In this document: one piece after another, positions 42,569-52,450 of the stretch
Position numbering within the stretch: the first letter of the stretch is position 1
How the letters are laid out: the number at the start of each line of letters is the position of its first letter
Source: Capnocytophaga periodontitidis
GTDB lineage: Bacteria; Bacteroidota; Bacteroidia; Flavobacteriales; Flavobacteriaceae
Direction of reading: 5' to 3'
DNA length: 64,000 nt
Assembly: GCF_016126015.1 (NCBI RefSeq)
Contig: NZ_JAEFDB010000005.1
Location: 1 to 64,000 of the forward strand
Notes under the pieces: generated by a model
What the model was told of the DNA's origin: nothing
Database searches by the model: none
The model's input: only the letters and a program-made list of their open reading frames with translations
Position numbers and translations under genes: made by a program

Positions 42569-44293
42569 ATGAAAAAGCACTTAACTATAGCATTTTTATT
42601 AGCGTTTTTCTCCGTTTTTGCACAGAAAATTACTGTTACAGGTACCTTTAATAAGAATTATAGAACGATAAATCTATCGGAAAATATCAAAAAAGCACTT
42701 TTTGTATTAGAAAAAGCAAATATTTATTTACCAGAACGGGGATATTTCTTAGATTTATCACCTGAGGATGCTAAAAAACTAAAAACGGAAACGATTCTCC
42801 TTATTCCTTTTAATCAAGAAATAGGAGAGAAGTATGATACTCCTCTCACTTTTGAACTGCTCCCTATTCCTAATCTCCCTGAGGTGTATTACACCAAAAG
42901 CTATTGGAAACGCTCTCCTTCTATCATTTCACAAATCAAAAGAAAGAAACCTTTTTACTATGATGAATTTAACAATAGATATGATTTTCAAAATACAGCC
43001 TATTGGATAACTGCTATTAATAATCCTCAGAAAACAAAAGTAATTTATCTTTCATCAGGAGATGGTGAATGTGGTGTTAGTGAAGTAGGATTCCAAGAAA
43101 ATATCGAAAATGTACCACTCTCAACATTAGCCAAAGAAAAATTAGAACATTTAGTATATTTAACCTATGATTTAGGAACTATCCCTAAAAAAGATACTCA
43201 AAAGGATTGGCAACGGTGGTTACAACAAATCTATAATTACAAATTTACCCCTATAAAAAATACCGCCCATATAGAACCTTTGAGTAACAATATAGGTTTT
43301 GAAGAGGTATATGCTACTTTAGATACTGTAACCCAACATATTTACCTCCTACATGAATACGATATAGATGCGTTAAAGCGTTTCGATACTACTACAGGAC
43401 TCGTGCAACGTGGTAAAATTTGGAGTGAATCACAACCCAATGCTCGCGACTTTGTAACTGTCTATGCCGAGAGTGATACACTCTACACTCTCAATCGTCA
43501 TTTGTGTTGGGCTAAATATGTGCCTACTCTTACTGCTAACAACTCACTTTTCTACCGTGAAATTGCTTCATTGGCTCTTCCTTTTGATAAAAATTATAAT
43601 ATTCAACAAAGCTATAGTCATTCACATTACACTTATTTGCTATTACAACAGCAAAATACTTCTGTTTTCAAGTTGTTGTGTCTTCAAACCAAAACTGGTA
43701 AACTAATTGGTGAAACTTCTATAAACGCGCTCTTAAACAATCCTAAAAAATTAGAATACAGGCTAATATCGGATACCGATATGCAAAAAGGAGATGCTTT
43801 TGCAGTGCTTTTTAAAACAGAACAAGGAGTGTATCACCTGAAGTTTAAACAAACAAAATGTACTGAAAATGTGTATTTAGGTAATGTTTTTAGGTGGGCA
43901 ACCAACTATTTGCAATGGAACAATCAACAGTATCACGCCGGTAAAGAAGAGGGCAATTTTGTGCTATATAACATAGCCTCTCCTTCGCAAACTATAGTGT
44001 TATCCGATAGTGATTACAACACCGATAAATGTTTGTTTACTACTAATAACCAGCATATTGCTGTTTTTTTTGAATTTGACGAAGGTTTTTACCAAGGAGT
44101 GAAAATGCAACTCTTCAGTAAACAAACCCTTAAACCTATTGATAAACCAAAAGTACTGTACCAATATTTTCCTGAAGAAGAAGTTATAAGTGCAAATAAT
44201 ATTCGCAATTTTAAAGCTTTTTGGAGTGCAGGCAAGTGGAATGTACTCTTTATGAAGGAAAAAGAGTTGTTTTTTTGTCGTGATAATCAGTAG
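42569..44293 (+). CDS. secreted hypothetical protein (574 aa)
   Basis: I do not recognise this family. A signal peptide (MKKHLTIAFLLAFFSVFAQK) is followed by a beta-rich region, and the second half contains repeated strand-rich units that could form a propeller-like fold (VYATLDTVTQHIYLLHEYD, FVTVYAESDTLYTLNRH, VYLGNVFRWATNYLQWN). There is no lipobox and no sorting domain. It precedes the three giant paralogues, but a separate promoter (44314-44344) stands between, so common transcription is not assured. Confidence 0.75.
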   Translation: MKKHLTIAFLLAFFSVFAQKITVTGTFNKNYRTINLSENIKKALFVLEKANIYLPERGYFLDLSPEDAKKLKTETILLIPFNQEIGEKYDTPLTFELLPIPNLPEVYYTKSYWKRSPSIISQIKRKKPFYYDEFNNRYDFQNTAYWITAINNPQKTKVIYLSSGDGECGVSEVGFQENIENVPLSTLAKEKLEHLVYLTYDLGTIPKKDTQKDWQRWLQQIYNYKFTPIKNTAHIEPLSNNIGFEEVYATLDTVTQHIYLLHEYDIDALKRFDTTTGLVQRGKIWSESQPNARDFVTVYAESDTLYTLNRHLCWAKYVPTLTANNSLFYREIASLALPFDKNYNIQQSYSHSHYTYLLLQQQNTSVFKLLCLQTKTGKLIGETSINALLNNPKKLEYRLISDTDMQKGDAFAVLFKTEQGVYHLKFKQTKCTENVYLGNVFRWATNYLQWNNQQYHAGKEEGNFVLYNIASPSQTIVLSDSDYNTDKCLFTTNNQHIAVFFEFDEGFYQGVKMQLFSKQTLKPIDKPKVLYQYFPEEEVISANNIRNFKAFWSAGKWNVLFMKEKELFFCRDNQ

Positions 44294-44313
44294 CTAAATT
44301 TAAATCTTCTCAT

Positions 44314-44344
44314 TTTGAAAATAAAATAAAAAATCATATCTTTG
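44314..44344 (+). promoter_or_regulatory. promoter of the DUF6493-like operon
   Basis: TTTG (44314-44317) and TATCTTTG (44337-44344) are 19 bases apart, 25 bases before the ATG at 44369. The three paralogues that follow have gaps of only 13 and 17 bases, so this promoter probably serves all of them. Confidence 0.7.
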
Positions 44345-44368
44345 TCCCTTAATTGATAAAATCATTTT

Positions 44369-46756
44369 ATGGCAAAGAAAAACACAATCCCCCTTAAATT
44401 CGAGGCATTAGACAAAGAACTACAAAACTTATTGTACAGCCGTGACATTTCTGGGCTGATTTCAGTACTCAAAGAGGGGAAAAATCCACTACACTTAGAA
44501 CAACTCACTCAGTTAGATGTGAAGAGCTGTAAAAATTTAGGTTTCCCTATACTGTGGTCGCTATATGAAAATGATTTTATCACATTTGAGGAGGATTTTT
44601 TAATAGAAAAATTCGGAGATGCCTTATATTTATTGAACAAACATAAAGAAATAGAGTCCTTTATTCTTAAAAGACCCCGTATTGCTAAAGAAATAGGTGA
44701 AAAACTGCCTTCCTATTTCCTTGAAAAAAGAGATATTTCTGTTACAGAATATGAAAAATTACTTGATTTTGGGGCAAAAGGATTTTTCAAAGGTACCCAA
44801 GTGCTACCTAACTTCTTAGAGGCATTGATCAGCCCGCTAAAAACCTATACAGCCAATACCTATTGCCGTCTTATAGAGAGCTGCAAACCCTCTGCGGAAG
44901 AACTCCTCCCTTCTCAGTACACCCTCTTTGCCCTGCTCAGTAGTGACAAGACCTCGGTAGTGAACTTTGTGATGAAGCTCATCAAAGAGATAGCCGGCGA
45001 AAAGGACTTTGATTTCCAATCTTTTGCCAATAACTTTGCCTTGTGTTTTGCTACCCCAAAAATCGCCAAATCTCAACTCATAGGTTTGGATATCTTAGAA
45101 AAGTACTACAAAAAGCAAGCCCCCTCCAATCTCGACTACCGTGAGCAATTAGCGGTACTCTTCACCGTCCCAGATGTGAAGCCCCAAGAAAAAGTCGCCA
45201 ACCTCCTCACCACCTATTTTAACCACGAAGGTCTCCCCGAAGTCATCGCCCCTTACAGCGATTACCTAAAAGGCAAAGCCCCAAACCTCCTCCAATCCTT
45301 ACCCTCGCCCAACTCATCAGAGAACTCCAAAAACTCCGAGAACTCCGAAAACTCCCAAACTGCCTGTGCGGCTTGCACTTCCCACACCTCCCATAATTCC
45401 CACAGCTCCCACAGCTCCAACCCCCAAAAAATAGCCTGCCCCCTAACCCCTGAAGACCTTCTCTTTCTCCTTGGTGACTGCCTCCGCGAGCGTACGGCTG
45501 CTACTATCGACCTTTTCTTTGAGGGCTTTAACCAGTTGCAAGATGACTTCCCTGCTGACTTCAAGGAGCAGTTAGCACCTTACCTCAAGCAGTTAGAGAG
45601 ACACTGGAATGGCATTGCCTCGGTGCCTATTTTGCGTTGGTTTTTACAGCGTTGGACGGGGGATAAAAAGAAACTAAACAAGGAGGACGAAACATTTTTC
45701 CTCACTACATTGCCTTACCTATATCACAAAGCCCAACATCTGCTGGAAAAACTCAAGGAGAAGAATAAACTCCCTTTCCTTTCCACCCCTACACACGCCC
45801 CTTTCTATATAGAAGCAGAGGTGCTGATGGATAGGCTCTTACAATACGAGGCTCAAGGTGAAAACCCCGACCTCCACGACTTGGTAGTGGCTTGCAACCG
45901 ACTGCTCTTTAAGGACGTTTCGGCAGCAGCCAAAGAAAAAGCCCAAAAGCTCAAGGGTGCCTACACCCCTGCTATTCAGTACTATATAGGACTGACAGAT
46001 AAAGTGCAACCTACTGAGGAACTTTTGCCTCTTTGGACGCAAATCACCCGTATCAAGTACCCCGATAAGGAGTTCGTAGAGTTTACCAATACCTCGGCTA
46101 AGGATTTCCCTACTGTGGTAAAGCCCTTTATGATTGATTTCTGGATGAAAACGCGCAACCAAAGTGATGTTACCTTCCATTACCTGAACTTAGAAGACAA
46201 TTGGAATAACAATTTTGATATGAAGCAGAAGCCTACAAAATATCCTTTCCCGTATTACAACACAGGCAACAGTCGTCGAGGCTGGAGCACGGATATATTG
46301 TACCAATGCAGTCTAAACCCACACTATGCTGAGGCGCAAATCCTCCGTTATATAGCCTCTTACGCCAAGGGCAATGAGTCGTACGATATAGAGTATATGC
46401 AAACGTCTATGCAAGTGTTGCTCGAGAACCATTTGCCTATCTATCACAGTGGTTGGCTGTTTGTGGCTGCCGCCTTGCTCTTTGAGAAAAAGCCCACCCG
46501 CGATATGGCAGCCGCTTATATCTTAGAACATCTGGAGTATGGTACGAATCTCAACCTATTGGCGCAATATATCGGCAAACTCTTAGCCGAGCAATACGCC
46601 CCCATCGCCCGCTTTGTGGAGTTTTTGGATATCCCTACCCGTGACCCAAAAATAAAGGCTTTCCAAAAAAGTGTGGTAGGAGCTTACCTCCCTTTAGCTG
46701 AAAAATTAGATAAGAAACCTACCAATCACAAGAAATTAGTAGCTTTTATCAATTAG
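44369..46756 (+). CDS. large helical-repeat protein, DUF6493-like, paralogue 1
   Basis: The 795-residue soluble protein is mostly helical and resembles the family I know as DUF6493, often found near SWIM zinc-finger genes. Segments shared with the two next genes include QIAKSQLIG-type IAKSQLIGLDILEKYYKKQA, TTYFNHEGLPEVIAPY, LTPEDLLFLLGDCLRE, CNRLLFKDVSAAAKEKA and, near the end, VEFLDIPTRDPKIKAF. Residues about 309-357 form a low-complexity Ser/Asn/His/Cys linker (NSENSENSQTACAACTSHTS) coded by the dispersed repeat and simple words. It lacks about 90-110 residues relative to its sisters, chiefly in the N-terminal part. Confidence 0.7.
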   Translation: MAKKNTIPLKFEALDKELQNLLYSRDISGLISVLKEGKNPLHLEQLTQLDVKSCKNLGFPILWSLYENDFITFEEDFLIEKFGDALYLLNKHKEIESFILKRPRIAKEIGEKLPSYFLEKRDISVTEYEKLLDFGAKGFFKGTQVLPNFLEALISPLKTYTANTYCRLIESCKPSAEELLPSQYTLFALLSSDKTSVVNFVMKLIKEIAGEKDFDFQSFANNFALCFATPKIAKSQLIGLDILEKYYKKQAPSNLDYREQLAVLFTVPDVKPQEKVANLLTTYFNHEGLPEVIAPYSDYLKGKAPNLLQSLPSPNSSENSKNSENSENSQTACAACTSHTSHNSHSSHSSNPQKIACPLTPEDLLFLLGDCLRERTAATIDLFFEGFNQLQDDFPADFKEQLAPYLKQLERHWNGIASVPILRWFLQRWTGDKKKLNKEDETFFLTTLPYLYHKAQHLLEKLKEKNKLPFLSTPTHAPFYIEAEVLMDRLLQYEAQGENPDLHDLVVACNRLLFKDVSAAAKEKAQKLKGAYTPAIQYYIGLTDKVQPTEELLPLWTQITRIKYPDKEFVEFTNTSAKDFPTVVKPFMIDFWMKTRNQSDVTFHYLNLEDNWNNNFDMKQKPTKYPFPYYNTGNSRRGWSTDILYQCSLNPHYAEAQILRYIASYAKGNESYDIEYMQTSMQVLLENHLPIYHSGWLFVAAALLFEKKPTRDMAAAYILEHLEYGTNLNLLAQYIGKLLAEQYAPIARFVEFLDIPTRDPKIKAFQKSVVGAYLPLAEKLDKKPTNHKKLVAFIN
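45292..45441 (+). repeat. in-frame repeat-derived linker in paralogue 1
   Basis: The stretch consists of AACTCCGAGAACTCCGAAAA-type words, the dispersed core (CTGCCTGTGCGGCTTGCACT, 45360-45379) and CCCACAGCTCCCACAGCTCC-type words, all kept in frame. It interrupts otherwise conserved sequence between the GKAP and LTPEDL positions. Confidence 0.8.
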
Positions 46757-46769
46757 TCACTATTCACTT

Positions 46770-49433
46770 ATGAAAGAAAACTTACTTTCCGCCATTAAGG
46801 CACACGATTTTACCGCGATACGTACTATTTGCTTTGGTCTTTTTGAAGAGGAACGCCTAAAGCTAAAGGTGTTTTTCCTTGATACGCCTATCAAGCAAAT
46901 GTATGATATGCCCAAAAGTTGGGCTAAGAATGTACCTAACGATCGTATAGTAATGGCTTATGCCTTTATGTGTTTGAGTGATCAAAGAGAAGAAATACTC
47001 CATTTTGAGCGAAAAAATAATATCAGTCCTTGGTATGCAAAAGGGGTGTTTTACGATTTCCTTTCCACAGCTTTTTATCCAGAGCTTTTAGCGCTTATCC
47101 AAGCTCCTCAAGGGGCTTACTTGAAAGAAGAATTGCCCCAAATGTATCGAGAAAATGCAGAATATATCTCTTTTGAGATGCTTTGGGTGCTGTATAAAAT
47201 GGATTTGATACCTTTTAATGAAAAATTGTTCGTTGAAAACTTTTATCACAAGAATGTTTCCTATCGTGAAGAACCTTTTTTCATCGATTTGTTGTTACAA
47301 TACCCTGAAATAGCCACTCAAATCCTTGCAGCAGCCCCAAAATATATCTATACTTATCTATATGATACTGAATATATCTTGGCAATGTATCACATTTTGG
47401 CTAAGAATAACTATTTCACAAATCGCGATATTGTAAAGCAATACCTCGAGGCTTTGTTAAACCCTTGGAAGAAAAACATCCTCAATGCCTATTGCCGTTG
47501 GATAGAAGTAATCAACCCTACTGCCGATGAAGTAATTGAAAACCAATACACTTTCTTTTCCTTACTCAGCTTGGGCAATACAGCCCTCATCAATTTTGCG
47601 ATGAAGCAACTGCAAAAAGCTACTAATGCTTCTGCTTTTGATTTTCAGTCTTTTGCCGACAACTTTGTCCTATGCTTTGCTACCCAAAAAATCGCCAAAT
47701 CCCAACTCATAGGGGTAGAAATCTTAGAAAAACACTATAAAAAACAAGCCCCTACCCATCCCGACTACCGCGAACAATTGGCGGTACTCTTCACCGTCCC
47801 CGATACCCAACTCCAAGAAAAAGTCGCTAGTCTCCTCACTACTTATTTCAACCACGAAGGTCTCCCCGAAGTTATCGCCCCTTACCGCGATTACCTAAAA
47901 GGCAAAGCTCAAGCCCTCCTTGCAACCCTAAGTCCATCAGAAAATTCTGAGAACTCCGAGAACTCCCCAACTGCCTGTACGGCTCGCACCTCCCACAGTT
48001 CCCGCACCTCCCAAACTGCCCGTGCGGCTCGCACCCTAACCCCTGAAGACCTCCTCTTCCTCCTCGGCGACTGCCTTCGTGAGCGTACTGCGGAGACTAT
48101 TGACCTCTTTTTTGAGGGAATTGTGCAGCTGCAAGAGAGCCTTCCGGCTAATTACACTAAAGAGTTGGCTCCTTATCTTAAAAAACTGATGAAAAGTCAT
48201 TATTTGGATAGTGTTACAACCATAATAAAGGGCTTTTTGTACTGCTATTCACATCAAAAACCTCTTGAAATACCTCCTTATCAATACACTTATGAGGAGA
48301 GTAATGCTTTGAGAGAAAAACTTGATGAAGCAGCTTTTGAGGAGTATCTTCTTTGGAATAGGTTGTATAAGCATAAGATTTTTATGCCATTCCTCTTTCA
48401 CAAGGCACAACTCACCTTGAAATATCTTAATGAAAAAGAGCTGTTGCCATTCCTTTCTACTCCTACACACGAGCCTTTTTATATAGATACCGAAATATTT
48501 GTGGATAAACTACTGCAATATGAAGCTGTGAATAAGCAACCAGACCTTCACGACCTTATAGTGGCTTGCAACCGTCTGCTTTTCAAAGAAGTTTCGGCAG
48601 CAGCCAAAGAAAAAGCGAGACAACTCAAAGGAGATTATGCTAAAGCTATTCAATATTATTTAGGACTTACCGATGAAATACAACTAACTGAAGAACTTCT
48701 CCCTCTTTGGGCGCAAATCACTCGCATCAAACACCCCGATAGAGAATTTCCAGAATTTGAAAACACTTCAGCTAAGGATATTCCCAGTGTAGTAAAGCCT
48801 TATTACATAGGTTATGGATGGACAAAATGGAGAGACAGAGATATGTTTACCTTTCATAATTACGATATAGGTTATGATGAGAAAAGCGAAAAAGGCTATT
48901 GGATAGAGCACTATCGAAACTCTTTTTCGCCCCTTTACTACAATGCTTGTGGTGGTAGTACACCCCTATCGACAGAGGTGAATTACCTATTGAGTTTGAA
49001 CCCTCATTACCCTGATGCTATTCTCTGCGGTTATATAGCCAATAATGCTTTTGGGGCAGAAGAAATACGCAATATGCAGCTACCATTAGAAGCTGTTTTG
49101 CGTTATGATTTGCGCGTGCGCCATAGCGGTTGGCTGTATATAGGAGCGTGTTTGTTATACGACAAACGTCCGTCGCGAGATTTGGCTTATGAATACATAC
49201 TTCAAGCCCTTGCAAGAGGTGAGGATTTGCATTATGTAGGACGCTATTTAAGTGATGCGTTGGCTATGCATTTTAGTCCAATCAATCGGTTTGTAGAGTT
49301 TTTAGACCGACCTACCCGCGACCCTAAAGTAAAGGCTTTCCAAAGGAAAGTTGTCGCCCTTTATTTAGAAGAAACGAAGAAGCAGGACAAACTCCCTCGC
49401 AATCACAAAAAATTAGCAGAATTTAGTCATTAG
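46770..49433 (+). CDS. large helical-repeat protein, DUF6493-like, paralogue 2
   Basis: The 887-residue paralogue starts 13 bases after the previous stop. The N-terminal part (LLSAIKAHDFTAIRTICFGL) resembles the third copy more than the first. Conserved blocks are FQSFADNFVLCFATQKIAKS, LTPEDLLFLLGDCLRERTAE, EVSAAAKEKARQLKGDYAKA, IQYYLGLTDEIQLTEELLPL and RHSGWLYIGACLLYDKRPSR. The linker at about 385-422 carries two in-frame copies of the dispersed core, read as TACTARTSHSS and TARAART. The architecture suggests a scaffold for protein interaction with a variable hinge. The function is unknown. Confidence 0.7.
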   Translation: MKENLLSAIKAHDFTAIRTICFGLFEEERLKLKVFFLDTPIKQMYDMPKSWAKNVPNDRIVMAYAFMCLSDQREEILHFERKNNISPWYAKGVFYDFLSTAFYPELLALIQAPQGAYLKEELPQMYRENAEYISFEMLWVLYKMDLIPFNEKLFVENFYHKNVSYREEPFFIDLLLQYPEIATQILAAAPKYIYTYLYDTEYILAMYHILAKNNYFTNRDIVKQYLEALLNPWKKNILNAYCRWIEVINPTADEVIENQYTFFSLLSLGNTALINFAMKQLQKATNASAFDFQSFADNFVLCFATQKIAKSQLIGVEILEKHYKKQAPTHPDYREQLAVLFTVPDTQLQEKVASLLTTYFNHEGLPEVIAPYRDYLKGKAQALLATLSPSENSENSENSPTACTARTSHSSRTSQTARAARTLTPEDLLFLLGDCLRERTAETIDLFFEGIVQLQESLPANYTKELAPYLKKLMKSHYLDSVTTIIKGFLYCYSHQKPLEIPPYQYTYEESNALREKLDEAAFEEYLLWNRLYKHKIFMPFLFHKAQLTLKYLNEKELLPFLSTPTHEPFYIDTEIFVDKLLQYEAVNKQPDLHDLIVACNRLLFKEVSAAAKEKARQLKGDYAKAIQYYLGLTDEIQLTEELLPLWAQITRIKHPDREFPEFENTSAKDIPSVVKPYYIGYGWTKWRDRDMFTFHNYDIGYDEKSEKGYWIEHYRNSFSPLYYNACGGSTPLSTEVNYLLSLNPHYPDAILCGYIANNAFGAEEIRNMQLPLEAVLRYDLRVRHSGWLYIGACLLYDKRPSRDLAYEYILQALARGEDLHYVGRYLSDALAMHFSPINRFVEFLDRPTRDPKVKAFQRKVVALYLEETKKQDKLPRNHKKLAEFSH
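47921..48034 (+). repeat. in-frame repeat-derived linker in paralogue 2
   Basis: It contains GAACTCCGAGAACTCC words and two dispersed cores, CTGCCTGTACGGCTCGCACC (47971-47990) and CTGCCCGTGCGGCTCGCACC (48016-48035), joined by TCCCACAGTTCCCGCACCTC. The reading frame is intact. Confidence 0.8.
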
Positions 49434-49450
49434 TCACTTTTCACTTAATT

Positions 49451-52156
49451 ATGAACAAAGAACTTATCTCAGCCCTTAGAACAGAAAACTGGGCAGAAAT
49501 CCGCCGCATTGCCTTTGCGCTCCCCGAGCAGGAAAAGGCACAAATCAAAAAACAAACCCATGACAAAGATTGGGAAAAACTCTTTGAGAAAAAGCGCCTT
49601 GCCTACGAAACTGAGTACCTCATCACCTATCTGATGATGTGTGTATGTCATAGCGTAGAAGAACTGCTAAGTGTAGAAAAACAGCTAAATTTCACGTCTG
49701 TAAATGTAAAGAGCTATCATACACGTATTAAGTATCCTCTTTTCTTTTTGAATTCCCAGCACTCCCAAGCCTTTATGGATTTTATCCACACCCCCGAAGG
49801 GGCGTATATGATAAAGGGTGTCCAACAGGTTTTTGAGCAATCCCCGCGTAGTTTTTCTATCGAAATACTCTTAGTGCTCTATACAGAGGGGATTATCCCT
49901 TTCAATGAGGAGATTTTTGTCAAGAACTTATATGATATTGAGTACAGCCGTACACAAGAAGCCAAAGCGGCTGAGGTACTCCTCCAGTATCCTGAGCTGG
50001 CAACGCGCGTGATTCCTCATACGGCTAAGTATATAGATTATACCCTTAGAAGCAACTTGGAATGGCAAAAAGTCTTTACCCTGCTTTGTAAGAAAAACTA
50101 TTTCCCTGATAAGAGCTTCATAACCAGCTTTATTGAAGTATTGCTCAACCCTTGGAAAAAGAATGTATTAGATATGTACTGCCGTTGGATTCAGGGACTT
50201 GCCCCCACCGAGGAGGAGTTGCTCCCAAGCCAGCACACGCTCTTTGCCTTGCTAACCTTGGACAAATCATCGCTTATCAACTTTGCGATGAAGTGCATTG
50301 CTCAAATAAGCACCCATCCTGCTTTTGATTTCCAAGCCTTTACCGACAATTTTGCACTTTGCTTTACCGTCCAAAAAATCGCTAAATCGCAACTCATAGG
50401 GGTAGAAATCTTAGAAAAATACTATAAAACACACCCCCCTATAAATATAGATTACTGCGAGCAATTGGCGGTACTCTTTACGATACCTGACGTGAAGCTC
50501 CAAGAGAAAGTAGCTACTCTCCTCACTACCTATTTTAACCACGAAGGTCTCCCCAAAATCATCGCCCCTTACTGCGATTACCTAAAAGGCAAAGCCCAAG
50601 ACCTTCTAAGTCCTACCCCCGTTCCCCCTTCCGAAGGGAAGGGGGCAAACCTCAATCAGGATAATAATCTTTCATCTCAATTTGCAGATTGTCCCCCTTC
50701 GGGGGTTCGGGGGCTTGAACTTCACACCTCCCAAACTGCCCGCACTCCCCTTTCCTTGGGAGAGGGGTCGAAGGAGAGGATCCTCTTCCTTCTCGGCGAC
50801 TGCCTCCGTGAGCCTGCAGCTCATACAATAGATGTCTTCTTGGAGGGGCTTATCACCTTGCAAGACAACTTCCCTACCGATTGGGCAAAGTCCCTTTCGC
50901 CCTATATCAAACAGCTCACCAAGCGAATAGACAAGAAAATCCCTACCGATATAATCCTCTTGGGAGTTTTGCGTGCGCTGATAGACCGCCGTCCTTTAGC
51001 ACTTGACCCTAAGTGTCGTTATACGTGGGAAGAACTCTGTAAAAAGCGCGAAAAGCTCTCCGAAAAAGAGTTTGAAGCCTATACGCAGGATTATTACTTA
51101 GGCAATGCCCGCCAAGTCCTGCCGTTTCTTTTCCGCAAGGGGCAAATCGTCATTGACTTCATCCTCCAGCACTGCCACTTGCCGTTGCTCTCTACCCCTA
51201 CGCGCCTGCCTTTTTATATAGAAGCAGAGGTATTGGTGGATAAGCTCTTGCAATACGAAGCGCAAGGTAAAGCCCCCGATATTGACGACCTCATTGTAGC
51301 TTGCAACCGATTGCTTTTCACAGAAGTTTCGGCAGCAGCCAAAGAAAAAGCGAGACAACTCAAAGGAGATTATGCTAAAGCCATTCAGTATTATTTAGGT
51401 CTTACAGATGAAATACAACTAACCGAAGACCTCCTCCCGCTTTGGACACAAATCACCCGCTTAAAACACCCCGATAGAGAGTTCCCAGAGTTTGCTGCCA
51501 CTTCAGCTAAGAATATTCTGGGGGTAGTAAAACCTTACCTAATTGGCTATGGATGGCAGGAAGGTGACGGTCATAAAAAATTTACTTTTGGATACCACAC
51601 CGAGTGGGTAGGGGTAAGTTATACAGACCTAAAGAATGCCTTCCCGTATCGCTATTACAATACCAATGGTGGGAACTCGCCCATCAGTACTATTTTTGAG
51701 TATAAGATAAGCCTCAACCCTCACTACCCCGATGCGATGTTGTGTGACTATATCAGCACTTGGGTTACGGGCAACGAAGTGCGTGAAATTCGCAATATGT
51801 CACTGCCTTTGGAAGTGCTTTTGCGCTACGACATTAGGGTACGCCATAGCGGTTGGCTCTATATAGGTACGGCTTTGTTGTTTGAGAAACGCCCTTCACG
51901 GGATTTGGCGTATGAATATATCTGTCAGGCAATTACTCGCGAGGAAGACCTCAGTTACCTCAAGACCTATCTCGCTCAAGTCCTCGCTTGGGATTTTCTC
52001 CCTATCACTCGCTTTATAGAGTTTCTCGATCGTCCTGCTCACGACCCTAAAGTAAAAGCCTTTGGAAAAGAAGTAGTGAGATTGTATTTAGAAGAAGTGA
52101 AGAAGCAAGAAAAACTACCGAAGAATCATAAGAAGTTAGTGGAATTTAGCGATTAA
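49451..52156 (+). CDS. large helical-repeat protein, DUF6493-like, paralogue 3
   Basis: The 901-residue paralogue starts 17 bases after the second. It has the same order of conserved blocks (FQAFTDNFALCFTVQKIAKS, TTYFNHEGLPKIIAPY, FLLGDCLREPAAHTIDVFLE, EVSAAAKEKARQLKGDYAKA, VRHSGWLYIGTALLFEKRPS). Its linker at about 385-443 is different in content (PTPVPPSEGKGANLNQDNNL, CPPSGVRGLEL, TPLSLGEGSK), coded by other GC-rich inverted repeats plus a partial dispersed core. The last gene of the operon, it is followed by repeat copy E and a convergent gene. Confidence 0.7.
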   Translation: MNKELISALRTENWAEIRRIAFALPEQEKAQIKKQTHDKDWEKLFEKKRLAYETEYLITYLMMCVCHSVEELLSVEKQLNFTSVNVKSYHTRIKYPLFFLNSQHSQAFMDFIHTPEGAYMIKGVQQVFEQSPRSFSIEILLVLYTEGIIPFNEEIFVKNLYDIEYSRTQEAKAAEVLLQYPELATRVIPHTAKYIDYTLRSNLEWQKVFTLLCKKNYFPDKSFITSFIEVLLNPWKKNVLDMYCRWIQGLAPTEEELLPSQHTLFALLTLDKSSLINFAMKCIAQISTHPAFDFQAFTDNFALCFTVQKIAKSQLIGVEILEKYYKTHPPINIDYCEQLAVLFTIPDVKLQEKVATLLTTYFNHEGLPKIIAPYCDYLKGKAQDLLSPTPVPPSEGKGANLNQDNNLSSQFADCPPSGVRGLELHTSQTARTPLSLGEGSKERILFLLGDCLREPAAHTIDVFLEGLITLQDNFPTDWAKSLSPYIKQLTKRIDKKIPTDIILLGVLRALIDRRPLALDPKCRYTWEELCKKREKLSEKEFEAYTQDYYLGNARQVLPFLFRKGQIVIDFILQHCHLPLLSTPTRLPFYIEAEVLVDKLLQYEAQGKAPDIDDLIVACNRLLFTEVSAAAKEKARQLKGDYAKAIQYYLGLTDEIQLTEDLLPLWTQITRLKHPDREFPEFAATSAKNILGVVKPYLIGYGWQEGDGHKKFTFGYHTEWVGVSYTDLKNAFPYRYYNTNGGNSPISTIFEYKISLNPHYPDAMLCDYISTWVTGNEVREIRNMSLPLEVLLRYDIRVRHSGWLYIGTALLFEKRPSRDLAYEYICQAITREEDLSYLKTYLAQVLAWDFLPITRFIEFLDRPAHDPKVKAFGKEVVRLYLEEVKKQEKLPKNHKKLVEFSD
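50603..50779 (+). repeat. in-frame repeat-derived linker in paralogue 3
   Basis: The stretch is built of inverted GC-rich words (CCCCCTTCCGAAGGGAAGGG, CCCCCTTCGGGGGTTCGGGG, CTCCCCTTTCCTTGGGAGAG) and a partial core (AAACTGCCCGCACT, near 50734). It is in frame throughout and unlike its sister linkers in sequence. Confidence 0.75.
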
Positions 52157-52225
52157 TCTACATAAACAAATACTAATTTAACGTAGAGACTGTCTAAAAA
52201 GTTTCAGAATCGCATTTGTGTCGCT

Positions 52226-52351
52226 ACACTTTGCCAAAGTTTCCTGCCCATGCGGCTTGCACCTTTAGCAAAGTGTATTTTATAGATAATCAATTATTTT
52301 TAGAGTATATTATGTAGGAAAGCTAGCGATAGCTGGGTATGTGTTCAAACA
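52226..52351 (+). repeat. modular dispersed repeat, copy E
   Basis: It holds CTACACTTTGCCAAAGT, a GTGCGGCTCGCAC variant (CCATGCGGCTTGCACC, 52248-52263), the AT-rich module with AGTATATTATGTAGG, and the hairpin CTAGCGATAGCTGG. It fills most of the 294-base gap between the convergent paralogue 3 and the 726-residue secreted protein gene. Confidence 0.75.
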
Positions 52352-52450
52352 CCTCCTAAAAGTAAACTTATTTATTTGCAATCTATTTTTGTTTGACTAT
52401 GAAACAATTCTTTTTGTCGTGGCAAAAGTATAAATTCATACCACAAAGTG

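Noticed and set aside
45292-45441. Treating the first DUF6493-like gene as a pseudogene because of the low-complexity insert
   Set aside because: The frame is intact across the insert and all three copies tolerate one at the same place.
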